From assembly GCF_022539315.1 (NCBI RefSeq), contig NC_066338.1, forward strand, positions 3,968,001 to 4,032,000: a stretch of 64,000 bases of DNA, read 5' to 3'. Below the pieces are notes generated by a model, which was not told the origin of the DNA, searched no databases, and saw nothing but the letters and a program-made list of their open reading frames with translations. A program made the position numbers and the translations under genes. Positions 21,641-33,777 of the stretch are shown in pieces; within the stretch, counting starts at the first letter, position 1, and each line of letters begins with the position of its first letter. The stretch comes from Serinus canaria. Taxonomy: Eukaryota > Chordata > Aves > Passeriformes > Fringillidae.

Positions 21641-22500
21641 GGGGAGCCACTAGGAGCATGGGGGTATATCTTGGGGTGGTTTTATGATGACGCCCTGTTC
21701 CTGGTTGTCTACTTTATGCCCAGAAATGGCTGCTGTAGGTTTAAAGTGGGTCTGGGAGAGGGTAGGAGCCTCGGAGCTCCTGCGCAGGCTTTGTTCAAAG
21801 CCTCCCTCTGGAGCATGCTGGGTGCAGTGTGGTGTGGGTCAGATGTTATTTTGTGGTTTAGCTAGCTTGGTTTTTTGTTAACAAGAAGTTTTTTTTTTTT
21901 TTCTTCCCCTGGCTTGCAGAGGCTGCAGTATCAATCCTTTGGTGGCTTCTGTTTTATTTTTGTCTTGAACTGTTTGGCTTAGTTTTTGTCTGAGATCAAA
22001 CAATTGCCTAGACCATCAAGTGCAAGCCTGCAGGAGCTGCCCCAGTCAGCCCAAGACCTCAGGAAAAGATGAACCAACGAGAGAAAGGACACCAAAATCC
22101 ACCAGCTTCATCTGCTGTGAGGAAGAGACCAATGCCAGAAGTTCAACAGGTTCCCACCTGTTTTGCCCAAGCTGCTGCACAAACTCTTGTTTCTCCCTTC
22201 TCTGAGACAAAAGCCAGCCCCGATTTTGTCCCCCTTTTACCACACAGACAGCCCATTTATTTCTTGCCCTTGGATTTTGGGGTTTTTTGTGCTGCTGTGA
22301 GCATGTGTAAAGTTGTGGAAGTTCAATATCTAGCATTTATTCAATTCTTTTCTGTGCCATGCAGGCACTTTGTTTGTAAATAAAGAGGTTTTTTTCACTT
22401 TCACTTCCTGGCATTCATTTTTCTCATTGGCAAAAGGGATTACTGAAGCCCTTCTATTTAGAGGAAACACTCATTCCAGAGCATTTTCTTCTAAATTTGT
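21640..22500 (+). other. Probable LTR-type insertion, unclassified
   Basis: About 800 bases with little similarity to the duplicated units. AATAAA near 22380 is followed by a T-rich tail, so it may be an LTR in plus orientation. No coding content was recognised. Confidence 0.3.
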
Positions 22501-22740
22501 CTGTAAATCAAGATGGTTTACTGGTAGGAGCCCCTGGGATCATAGGGGTACTGAGAGGGGGAATGGGGAGCCCCTGGATTCTCTGGGAGCAATAGAGAGG
22601 TACTGGGAAGAGGAGTAAGGAGCCCCTGGGGATACTGGAAGCACTGGGATGGGGAGTGGGGAGTACCTGGGGGTACTGGAAGGGGAACAGGGGAACCCCT
22701 TGTGGTACTTGGGGTGGGGAATGGGGACTACTTGGTGCTT
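22500..22740. repeat. Minisatellite 3' of pseudogene C
   Basis: Degenerate repeats of about 35-50 bases on a GGGAGCCCCTGGGG(A)TACTGGAAGCACTGGGATGG theme. Confidence 0.6.
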
Positions 22741-23817
22741 GTGCAGGCCCCCCCAAGTTGTGACCTGCTCCCAAACAGGATAGGAAACCACAGGAGCTGT
22801 GGACGGGGAAACACCAGTGCTTCCAGTGCCCCCAGTGCCCCCCTTCTCCTCAGTGTTGTGGCACATTCTCATAGAGGTCACTGTTGTCTCATGGTTGCTC
22901 ATGGGGTTGCAGCAGCCTGGGTTAGGTTACCAGGGTGTGCTGGAGGGGGGAGATGTGGGGGGGCCCTGCAAAGGACACTGGGGGATGAGGGTGGGGTGAC
23001 ACCTGTGGGTGACATGTCCCTGTCCCCATCCCCCATACTCACTTCCTGCCCTCTTGGTGATCACATCTTTGGTGTCCAGCACCTCCCCCTCCTCCAAAGA
23101 AGCTGGGTGGGGCCCTGTGGGGAAAAAGGGGTGTGGGGAGGAGTCTGCAGAGGGAGAAAAAAGGGTCCTGGCTGGAGTGTCTCACTCATTTCTCCTGGGG
23201 CTGCTGGCAGCTGCAAAGGAAAGGGTGAAGGAAGTGACAATGGAGACCCCAGAGCCCTTGAACCCCCGGGGGTCCTCATGACCTCCAAACCTTCCTGGGA
23301 CTCCTGAACCCCCACCAGACCCTTAACTGTACCTAGCACTCCTGAGCACCCTGAAGCCACACAGAACCCCTGAATCATTCCTGTACCACCAAGCCCCCCC
23401 TTTTATCGCTGAACTGCCAGAATCCAAGCTTCCCCAGACAGGGAGGGGCACCCCATGAACTATCCCAGGATTCCCGAAACCCCCTCAACATCTCTGCACA
23501 ACCCTCCAATACCTCTTGAGCCCAACCAGGAGCTCCCAGTACCATCATAATATTCCTCAAGGCCCCCCTGGAATGATACAGGAGCACCTGAAGACCCTCT
23601 GGAATCCTGAGCCAAAGTCAGTTGTTGCTGTCCCATTGTCTGCCCCCAATGTGGGGACCTCTCTTTGACCAGAGGATCCCCATCCATATCCATTGTCATC
23701 CACCCAGGCAGTGACACCGGTGCCAGCCCTCAAAGACAACGACGAGCAGGACCAGGAACAGTAGGGACCCAGTGACCCCTGCAGCCACTGCTGGGAACAG
23801 AGAGGGCCACATTGGGG

Positions 23818-24702
23818 TGTAGGATAAGGTCCAAAGTTTCCCTGATTTTTGCCTCATGACCGTCGCAAGGACAGAGACCAGGACCCTGAGGACCCTGTCT
23901 GGAGTTCTGGCCTGGTTGAGGTGCATGCTCACAAAATGATTGTTTGCAGGTGCGCTTACCGCCACAGTACACTGCTTTGAGTGGAGACTGCCAAGGAGTG
24001 ACGCACCCTATATGCTTACACCTGCTTCACAACCATAGCCCATGAATTTTCCCACCTCTTGACCAAATGAACTTTCTGGGGTTACTTTGGTGGTCCCCAC
24101 AGAAAATCCCTCATTTGTTTCACGACTACCGTGATGGATGGAGATTTGAAGGCCCCACCCAAGGACTGACTGAGACCCCTATATAATTCTGAGATGGGGC
24201 GCTGGCCTGACTGAAGTGAGATATCTGCCAAGTGTTGCCTGCAGATGTGTTCACTGGACCAAGACTGGTTTCCCATGGGAACCAATCCTGAGACAATGGG
24301 TCCCGCTCACTGCTGGGATTGATTTATCCGGTTTCGGAATGTGGACTGCCTGTACCTGTTTTCAAGAGTCTTATTTTCCATTGTCTTTTGACTGTTTCCG
24401 GCTTGCCAGAGGACTATAATAGCCCCCTGAGATAACCAAGACTTTGAGATTCTCCACAAGGTGGATCTATTGGCTGGTCAGCGAGGATTTTGTCTCTACA
24501 TCTGGTAGCTATAGCCCTTTCCCCTGTTTCTCTCTCTCCATCCTTTATCTCCTTTTCTAATCCCTCTATTGCATTTGCTGTGGGCACTCAAGAAAAGGTG
24601 CATTTGTTTTGATTAATATTGAAATGCCCTCCATGTTGTTTTTTGCACTCTGAGATCAGTTAACAAACCATCATGACCCTCACTTATATGAGTCCATTGA
24701 CA
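23818..24702 (+). repeat. 5' LTR of the ERV in C
   Basis: 885 bases, starts TGTAGG and ends TGACA. A TATA-like TATATAA is at about 24180-24186. Its first 450 bases match the other LTR closely. Confidence 0.75.
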
Positions 24703-25990
24703 TCAAATTGGCATCATGGATAGGATTCTGGCAGACAGAGGGGTCTGCAGGGTTGTGTGTAGTCTGTAACCAGGGAAGGATGTTTCACTCCAGAAGGGGT
24801 GTAACTCGAATTTCCCGTAAACTGCACACGCCTGGGTGAAAAGCACTCCCATATTCAATTGAGAGTTCTTTCTTCAGAATTTCACAGAAGATCTCTTAGT
24901 GCAAAAGGAGAAACTGCTTTTTTGTATGTGTGAATTTGGACTGGGAAGGAAGGGACAACTTGAACTAACTAAGCAGAACCTCCCAGGCTGATTTTGTGTC
25001 TTCACCCACCCAGGGAAGAGAAAGGAAACACAGCAAAGGCTGTGTGGTTGTGTAACTTAAGTCTGTATCTCCATGTCATGATTTTGGTCCCTTCACAAAA
25101 TAACTGGTTTTGTGTATGTGTGAATCTGGACTGCCAGGGAAGCAAAGGGACAACTTGAAGAAACTAAGCATGGCCTCCCAAGCAGATTAGTCCCTTCACC
25201 CACCCAGAGAAGTGAAGCAAACCCAGCAAAGGCTCTGTGGTTGTGTAACTTAAGTCTGCACCTCCCTGTCGTGGTTTTGGTCCCTTCACAAAAATGACTG
25301 AAAACTTCAGTACAAAAGGTAAAGCTGAATTTTATGCTCTACTAGCTAAACACAATGCCAAACCTTCTATGGGAGGAGAAGAATGGGCACAAAGTAACTG
25401 GTTTAATTTGGAAAATGTTATTGATAGAGTATGTTCTTTACAACAGGAAATAAAATTTAAACTAGGCACAAATAAAACTATCCTCTGCTCAGTTTTGGAA
25501 GCTTGTCTTACAGCAGCTATAGAGACTCCCTTAAACAAAAGAAGTGAGGAAAAAGCTATTATAGACTCCCTTCAAAACCTAGTTGAAATTTTGCAAAAGC
25601 AATTAGATGAAGAAATAAATGAAAATCATTTATTACAGGCTGCCTTGAGAGAGGAACATGTTTAAAATTCACAGAATTCTGTTTCTTTTGATTCCTCAAA
25701 AGAAACAGAGGAGAAAAAAACTCCTCACATTAATCCAAATTACCCTCAAAAAGAATTAGCTCTGATGAAAAATTGTGGGGAACTCTGCTGTTCTAGCATG
25801 AGACCTCTAAGTAAAACAGAATACAACTATATCAATGATGAGGATCTTGACCCACATATAACCATTAAAGAAATCCTGTACACTGCTACTGGATTAGCTA
25901 ATTCGGGAAAGGAGTACAGGCATCTCCCTCATGAATCTGAAACAGAATACATATTTTGAGTGTCTCTTACTGGGGGAGATCAAATTCATT

Positions 25991-26730
25991 TGTCAGAACA
26001 AGAAGCCAGTGGGCCCTGGGGACATGGGGTGTTTTTAACAACGGGAGACAGATGCAGCCCATGATCCCTAATTCAGTGCGCAGCTTATTGGGCAAGAAGG
26101 CTTAATCTTGGAATCTCTGCTCATCAGAGTGACCCCAAGATGTGTTAGAAAGTCTCTTTTTCCAGCCCAGTAGTTGGAGAAGGGTCAGAACTCTTCTATT
26201 CTTATTCTCAAGGTTGTTCACTGTTTCTTATCTATAAATTCTTTCTCCGACCCACCGAGGTCTGTCTAGCAGGTGGGGTTGAGGCACACTGACTGCCTCA
26301 GAGGAGGCATTATCTTTTTATACCAAAAACTATGTGTACACAATTTACAATATTTTCCCAATACCTATCACCTATGTTAGACAGTGAGCTTCTACTCTAA
26401 ACCAATCTAAAAATGCCAACAACACCCAGAAGATGGAGGCTAGGAAGAAGAAGGAAAAAGGACAAGGCATGCCCAAATTTCTCCATCTTGGGACCCCAAG
26501 TCCCCATTCTTAAAACCTCAAAATTCTATTTTTCACCTTGTGATAAATTCACTATCATTCTACTTAAACTTTCTTGACTTGTAATTCTTCATATAAAGGT
26601 TGGTAATTGTTTCCATGGGTCAAGATCAAAGGCACAGGGGTCTTAGGATCTGTGCCAAGGTCTCCGAGCCCCCCGGACAGGGGCTTGAGTCCTCCAGGGC
26701 AGCCAGAGGAATTTCCTGGGTTCCGACAGC
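25991..26730 (-). mobile_element. LTR nested in the ERV's gag-like region
   Basis: 740 bases, TGTCAG...CCGACA ends on the plus strand (TGTCGG start on the minus strand). It splits the gag-like region of the ERV. No matching target duplication was found. Confidence 0.6.
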
Positions 26731-29654
26731 TTAACCTCTTGGAAAGGGGAGACACTATATCCATAGTTGGTACCCCCGACCAACTCCTGGAAAACATTCA
26801 CAAAGCTGCCTGCTTGCCAATGATACATGAAAGAAAATTAGCTACAGGCAATGAGTCAGCAATGCAATTACCTATAAAGCCTGAAATTGACCCCTTTAAT
26901 TCGAAGGTTTCTAGAAACACTTAAATCCACAACAATTCTCTTTCAAAAAACCATAGCAGCTTTATCTCCTGTAGAAAGACAAGATAGATATACTAGTAAC
27001 CAGAATGACCCATTTGTTCCCCTTTATGACTTGCTGAGGAAAGGGGGGAAATGGGATTGGACACCTTCTCAGGAGGAAGCATTGCAATTGCTGATTTTTG
27101 AAGCAACAGCTCATCAAGCACTGGCCCCTATCCATTCTACAGAATTTTTCCAGGTGGAATGGGGATTTGCCTCCTCAGTGCTGTCAGTACACCTATGGCA
27201 GCAGGGTCCTGAGGGTCCGAAGATGTTGAGAAAATATATGCTACACGGGAGAAAGGATTGATTGTGGTTAGCTTAGCTCTCATAGAAGTGGAAAAAATTG
27301 CATGACAACAACCAATTATATTGAGAGGCCCTTTCAAAGTTACTAAGACAGTCACCACTGGGACCACCCCCCCCCACCTGATGGGGTGACCCAGATGGCC
27401 TCAGTTAGAAAGTGGTATGCTCAGATTGAACATTACTGTAACATTTTCTCACTAACAGAACAAGCTGTAAAAAATTCAGCCATCCAAGAAACTGGGAGTT
27501 TGGATAGCAGCCATGACAAAGCTGCCTCTGTAATCAAAGTAGCCCCTCCTTACTCCCCCGAACAATCAGCAAATTCTTGGTTCACTAATGCCTCTGCCAA
27601 ACAAGAAGGAAATGTATGGAGATACAGGGCAGAAGCTGTCCACATTTCTTCTGGTGACTGAATTATTACTGAGCAAAAAGGTAGTGCTCAAATTGGGGAG
27701 CTGATAACTGTTTTGAGTGTTTTCCAATGTGAGGTACAGAATACCTGTTTTGTCTTCATTTACACTGACTCCTATGCTGTGTACCAAATGATCCTATAAA
27801 TCCAACACATTACCCTGGACAACCTGTTCTGGTGGACCTCCCTTATTATAGGGCAAGTTCCACTTGTGCTACAAACCTCTCTGAAAAAATATGCATGGGT
27901 AGCCTCCGATGCTCTGGGGAAAGAGCATTGGATAAATACATGCTGGATAATTCCATCACTCTAATTTTTTCTGCCTCTTTGTGGCAGGATTCTGTTGTGT
28001 TTACTTTTGCAGAAGAGTTCCGAGGGACAGGAAGACCTGATAAACCATGGTAACACTAGTGTTGGATGACAAAAATAATGTTTTCCCTGTCTTTATGGTA
28101 ACACAAGGTGATGATGTTACAATAATATGAAAATTAATTGAACTTGAATAAATTGGCTGCCACAACTAAAGATTTGACCAAATTGCAACAACCACTGCAG
28201 TCATCCTTATTGGCTTTGGGAACACAGCAGTAGTTGCTATCAACCATATTACCATCTTGGGAAAAGATAAATGGAAATGATCACAAATTGGTAATTGATG
28301 CACTTGGTGCTACACAAAACAACGTTTATTAGGCTCTCAGCTGTATCCAGGCACAATTGTGGATGTAGTCAGTTGCTGCCTCAATTATAAGAAAAGGTGA
28401 AGAAGGCACTTTTCCTACTGAAATTTGGAAAATAATTTGGGACTTTGCAACTAATTTTGAAAGAAAATTTCAATCCTGGTTGGAACTTAGGGAATTTTAC
28501 TTACAATCCTACTACAAACATAGCCACAGCTTTTGTGTTAACCATACGTAATGCCTCAGTGCATTTAATACCTCCTATCATTGCATTAAGATTGAATTAT
28601 GATGGAGCCATTCTCTATCCTTCCGAGCATGGGGAATGGGCCTGTCAAATTGGTGAGAAATGGTAAACTCTAATTTGGAATCTTGTATTGTCTGAGAACA
28701 ACAAGGGTTCATCTGTGAAAGTAATGCAATTATAGCTCAAGACATTTGTCTAGACACAGAGCAAAATATCTGTCATTTTGGTGCATGCTTTAGAACTGCT
28801 TGTGATACTGTATTTGTAGAAAACATAGTAGCGGATACTAAAAATTATGCAAATTTTTGTGCTTGTAACTTTACTAAAATTGCAGGATGTGATTGTTCTT
28901 ATGAAGCTCCAGTTACCTCTCATTACCTTTTACAATCCAATTACACACTGATTCCATAAAGTATTGCCTACCCCCTTTGGGATGAACCTTACTTTGGAAA
29001 GCAATTGTTGCTTCATCAGAACTTAATCGAAATTTTGGAAAAGATCAAGACCAAACACAGGTGGTGGGATACTCTTTTTGGGAGGTCACCTACTGCCACA
29101 AGTGCCCTGAACAATTTGTGTCATCCCATCATTGTCCTTATGAATTAGTTTTGATTGGTTTTGTTTTATCAGCAATCTTATTCATTACAAATTGGAGAAT
29201 GATGAAACATTTAACACAATTCACATTTATAATTAATGCCCACAACCTGGCCGATGTCCTCTCCCCTGTGGACATCCCAAGGCTATTGACACAAGGTGAT
29301 TATAAAATTTGAATATGTGTTTTGAAATAATTTTTCTTTTTTGAAATCTTGTGAAAATTATTATTGTATCTTTTTGTGATTTGTTTTGAAAAAATATTCT
29401 AATTAATACTGATTATTTGAAAAATGTTTAAAATAATATTGTTTATTAATATTAATTTTATTTGTTTGTTATTTCCTTTTTCCTTTTTCTATTTTCCTTT
29501 TCCTTCTATTCTCCCTCTCTCTCTCTCTCTCTATGTACCGTCTCTGTTTTCCGGGATATGCTACCAACATTGACTAGTCCTGAAGACTTCGCAATGACAC
29601 TACTGAGTCCTGCTGATAAAGATCTCTTGACAGCAATCATGAGTCACAGGGTGG

Positions 29655-31155
29655 TGTAAGAGATGGTCTGAAGTTTCCCTCATTTTTATCTCACAACTGT
29701 CGCAAAGACAGAGACCAGGACCCTGAGGACCCTGTCTGGAGTTCTGGCCTGGTTGAGGTGCATGCTCACAAAATGATTGTTTGCAGGTGCGCTTACCGCC
29801 ACAGTACACTGCTTTGAGTGGAGACTGCCAAGGAGTGACGCACCCTATATGCTTACACCTGCTTCACAACCATAGCCCATGAATTTTCCCACCTCTTGAC
29901 CAAATGAACTTTCTGGGGTTACTTTGGTGGTCCCCACAGAAAATCCCTCATTTGTTTCACGACTACTGTGATGGATGGAGATTTGAAGGCCCCTCCCAAG
30001 GACTGACTGAGACCCCTATATAATTCTGAGATGGGGCGCTGGCCTGACTGAAGTGAGATATCTGCCAAGTATTGCCTGCAGATGTGTTCACTGGACCAAG
30101 ACTGGTTTCCCATGGGAACCAGTCATTAAACAATAAGTCCTGCTCACTGCTGAGTTTGACTTATCCAGTTCCGGAACATGGACTGCCTGTACCCGTTTTC
30201 AAGAGACTTATTCCCTATTGTCTTTTGCCTGTTCCCCCCTTGGCAGAGACTATAATAGCCCCCTGAGTTAATCAAGTATCGGAATAATTACCAATATAGC
30301 TGGATGGAATGTGTCAGGGCTTGACTATCCTCCGCTGCCTTGACCAAAAGGCAGCAACTGCGTTGCTTTCACCTCAGAGACACCTCTGGCTAAGCTGGAT
30401 GCTATGGCTGGGCACTAGAGACAAGACCAGACATGCATGAGCTCCAGTTTACCTCTGTTGGAGATGCTATAAGGTGAGGTGAAGGAAAAGGAGTCGGGTT
30501 CTGCTAGAGGGTTTCAATCCAGAGCTTTATTCTGACCCGCAAGCTTCTGAATCCCATATCAGCTCTAACAGAACCTCCTGAACCGTGTGGTTGCTGGCTC
30601 TTTTAATGCCAGGGGGAGGGGGAGGGAAGGGGTAGGGATCCCATCAACCATGTGCAGGGTGGGCAGGTCTCAGGTGAAAGGGACACCTGGATGGGCCAAT
30701 GGCCCCCAGGGATACAGAGCATCTTTTGAACTCTGCCAATAACTCAACACTTTTCTGGAATGCCAGGGTTGACAGAGAGCACTCAGCAGGGGTCAGGGTG
30801 GGGGAAAGGAGAGGTGATTGGCACCTGGGAAGGATTGGGATACCTGAGACAAACTATGACATCACACTGCAACAACAAGACTTCGAGATTCTCCCCAACG
30901 TGACAAGGTGAATCTATTGACTGGTCCATGAGGATTTTGTCTCTACATCTGGTAGCTATACCCCTTTCCCCTCTTTCTCTCTCTCTATCTATCATTTATC
31001 TCCTTTTTTAATCCCTCTATCGTATGTGCTGTGGGCATTCAATAAAATGTGCATTTGATTTGATTAATATTGAAATCCCCTCCATGCTGTTTTTTGCGCT
31101 CTGAGATCAGTTAGCAAACCATCACAACCCCTGCTTATATGAGCGGATCGTGACA
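29655..31155 (+). repeat. 3' LTR of the ERV in C
   Basis: Matches the 5' LTR but is interrupted at 30277-30875 by another LTR-like insert. AATAAA at about 31041 is followed by the same U5 end as the 5' copy. Confidence 0.75.
30277..30875 (-). mobile_element. Solo LTR nested in the 3' LTR
   Basis: About 599 bases absent from the 5' LTR, bordered by CAAG (30273-30276 and 30876-30879). The minus strand has AATAAAGCTCTGG (near 30525), an LTR-like polyadenylation signal. Confidence 0.65.
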
Positions 31156-31538
31156 TGAGGTCACCCAGAAACCTGGGGGTGCTGCAGCCCCCAAGGGACC
31201 CCACGTGACCCCACCTATGTCCCTTTGATGCTGGGGTGTTACCTCCAGGGCCAGCTCTGGGCTGAGTGCCTGGAACACATAGTGCCCATCCAGCAGGTTG
31301 GTGGCCATGCAGTGGTAGGTGCCTGAAATTCCCACATCAACACCCACAAGCTCCAGGAGGGGACATCGGGCCACCTCCTGCTCATTGTGCAACCAGGTGA
31401 AGGTGACAGGTGCTGAGCCCACCTGCAACAAGCTGTGCAGGGTCACAGGGTCCACCTGCATGCACCTGGTGTGACAGGGGACTGGGGTGATGGTGCCATT
31501 GGTCATGGGCACTGCAAGAACAGAGACAGAGCTGAAGC

Positions 31539-31907
31539 TGTTAGCATTCAGGAACACCTAATCACTAGAAATGATTATATGCAGATGCTTTTATTGAAGA
31601 GCTCTGGGTGTCAGGGGTACAAACCCAAATCTGACTCTGACATAGGTTCGGGATGGATATGCTTTTATATTCTATCGTTATATAACTTTCATGTTAATTA
31701 TTAAACTTACATTGTTCTATTGGATACATAGATTTCAGCTAAGCATAGCCACCTTAGACTAGGAACATAGAGTTTCTCATAGTTCCTCTTATGGTTATAC
31801 AATAATTATTTTTAATTACTAAACAATCATCACATCTAGCAATTATACTACTTAAGCAGGTAAAACACAAGACTTAACATTTCAGAGTTTTATCTTAGCA
31901 TTTTCCA
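31539..31907 (-). mobile_element. Solo LTR in the EC4-EC5 intron of C
   Basis: 369 bases, AT-rich against GC-rich flanks, TG...CA ends. The minus strand has an AATATAAAAGC TATA-like box and AATAAAAG further on. No clear target duplication. Confidence 0.6.
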
Positions 31908-33006
31908 GGGCCCCACTGTCAAAGCCAGGGGGAGGTGCTGGCACCCATTGTGGGGGGATGAGTGATCTGCATGGTGGCCTGGAGACAGAGGTGTTCAGCC
32001 AGGAAAGTGACCCCATGGTGATGGGGGTCATCATGCGGTGTGGGATGAGGGCATGTGATGGATGAGGGGTTAGGGATGAGGAGGGTTTGAGGGTAAGTTG
32101 AGCGTGGGATGAGGGATGCTCTGTCCAAGGGTGGTGATGGACGTCACCTTGTGGAGGGTGTGGAATGGCATGGGTAGGATGGAATAGGTCCAATGAAGCA
32201 TAAAAATGGGGGCATCACCCCAGTCCCAAGGGTCTCCCTGCCCTGAGAGGGTCACACTCAATAGGGTGAATGTGACCTGATGTGGAGTGTGGGATGGGCC
32301 AGCTGGGATTAGGGATGCATAGCTTGGATATCCTGGGTGGGGATACCTGAACCCAGATGGTCCCAGACACCCTGGACTTTGACACCCAGGGGTGGGGTCT
32401 GTGACCTGGGCTGGGTTGGGATGGTTTGGGGCAGATGAGGTGGAATGGGAATGTGTGGAACTGGGGATGCTGTGGGTGGGATCACCTTCTGCCCAAGGGT
32501 CCCGCTCACCCAGGACAGTGATGTTCATCGTGGGGCTCTTGGCCATGCTGTCCCCATCAATGACCCAGCACCGGTACTGGCTGCTGTCTTCGTTCCCAGG
32601 GTGGTGCAGCTTCAAACAGGGGCCAGTGCCCAGAACTGCCCCTAAGACCTCCCAGTGCCAGGAGAAGGACAGGGGCCCTGTCCCCAAGGCCGCCATGCAG
32701 CTCAGCACCAGGCAGTCCCCCAGTGACACCTGTCCCTCAGGGGGCTTCCCTGACACGGACACCCCTGAGGGCAGAGCCCCTGCAGGAGGACACAGGAGGG
32801 ATTGGTGACATGGGAGGAGTGGGGAACAGCAGTGAGCAGTGAAGGAATCAGGGAGGGGGAGGAGCAGAGAGGGATGGGGAGGAAGCTTGGAAAGGGGTGG
32901 AGGGGACCCCAGGGAAGGATGAGAGATTCAGTGAGGGGACACATGGAGAGGGTTGAAGGGAACCATAGGGAAGGTTTTGGGGACCCAGACTGGCATGGTG
33001 GGACCT

Positions 33007-33777
33007 TGTCACGAGCCATCATTGCGGATGTGTTTTGTGATGGCTTGTAAGGGATCTCAGGGTGCAAAAAACCGACATGGTACAAGGAGTTTGCAGTGAT
33101 AATCAACACAAGTGCAGTTTTATTGAAATAACCACAGAAGAAATGCAATAGAGGGATTAAGGGAGAGAAAAAGATAGAGAAAGAGAGAGAAGAGAGAGAG
33201 AGAGATGGATATAGCTACCAAACATAGAGACGAAGTGCTGGTTGAGTCCAGTCAAGGATCCGCCTGTTATGTTCGGGAGATCTCAAAATATCTAGCTAAC
33301 TCAGAGGCTTTTATTATGATAACTCTGTTGGAAATTGTGAGGGGGGGGGGAAACAGATACAATAAGGAATAGATGTAACAGGTAGTCCATGTTCTCAGCA
33401 GTAAGCAAGAACCATTGTCTTCTTGGTTGGCTTGCCTCCCACACACCTCCCCTGCATTGGGGGTTTCAGTACCAGTCCTTGGAAAGAGCGATTTTTTACA
33501 TAGGGGTTTCATGTCTCGGTCTTTGATGGAGAGGCTTCTTACATCTCAGTCTGTCTGTTACAGTGGTTGCAAACGAGAAGGGTCTTCTGTAGGGGACCAC
33601 CCAAAAGCTCAGGAGAAGTCCAGCCAGGGTGAGAGGTGGGACAGCTTCCAAGGCTATTATTGCAAAAAAGGGCAGAGTGCCCTTGAGCTCAGTGTAGCAT
33701 ACAGCAAAAACACCTGTGAAAACAGTAACTTAACAATGCTCTCAGGTCTCAGGGCCTTTGTGTAACTTTCTCCTACA
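33007..33777 (-). mobile_element. Solo LTR in the EC3-EC4 intron of C
   Basis: 771 bases, starts TGTCACGAG and ends CTCCTACA on the plus strand. On the minus strand it shares the TGTAGGA start, the CT-rich stretch, the AATAAAA signal and the GTGACA end of the ERV at 23818, so it is the same family in opposite orientation. It contains a GA microsatellite (about 33180-33205). Confidence 0.65.

Larger units (their letters stand above)
23818..31155 (+). mobile_element. Degraded ERV in the intron between EC5 and TM of C
   Basis: 5' LTR 23818-24702, 3' LTR 29655-31155 (itself interrupted), both ending TGACA. Flanks TGGGG (23813-23817) and TGAGG (31156-31160) look like a 5-base duplication with one change. 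Interior in order: gag-like frames (25294-25665, more near 26740-26924), reverse-transcriptase connection and RNase H-like stretches (about 27040-27790, with frameshifts and stops), and an env-like region (about 28440-29310) with a hydrophobic anchor near 29140. All frames are broken; non-functional. It runs opposite to the receptor gene. Confidence 0.8.

Noticed and set aside
25294..29312. Open frames of the ERV in C as functional retroviral genes
   Set aside because: All are short and separated by stops, frameshifts and a nested LTR.
30699..30911. Small frame inside the LTR-like insert at 30277-30875
   Set aside because: Lies in LTR sequence and has no similarity to known proteins.
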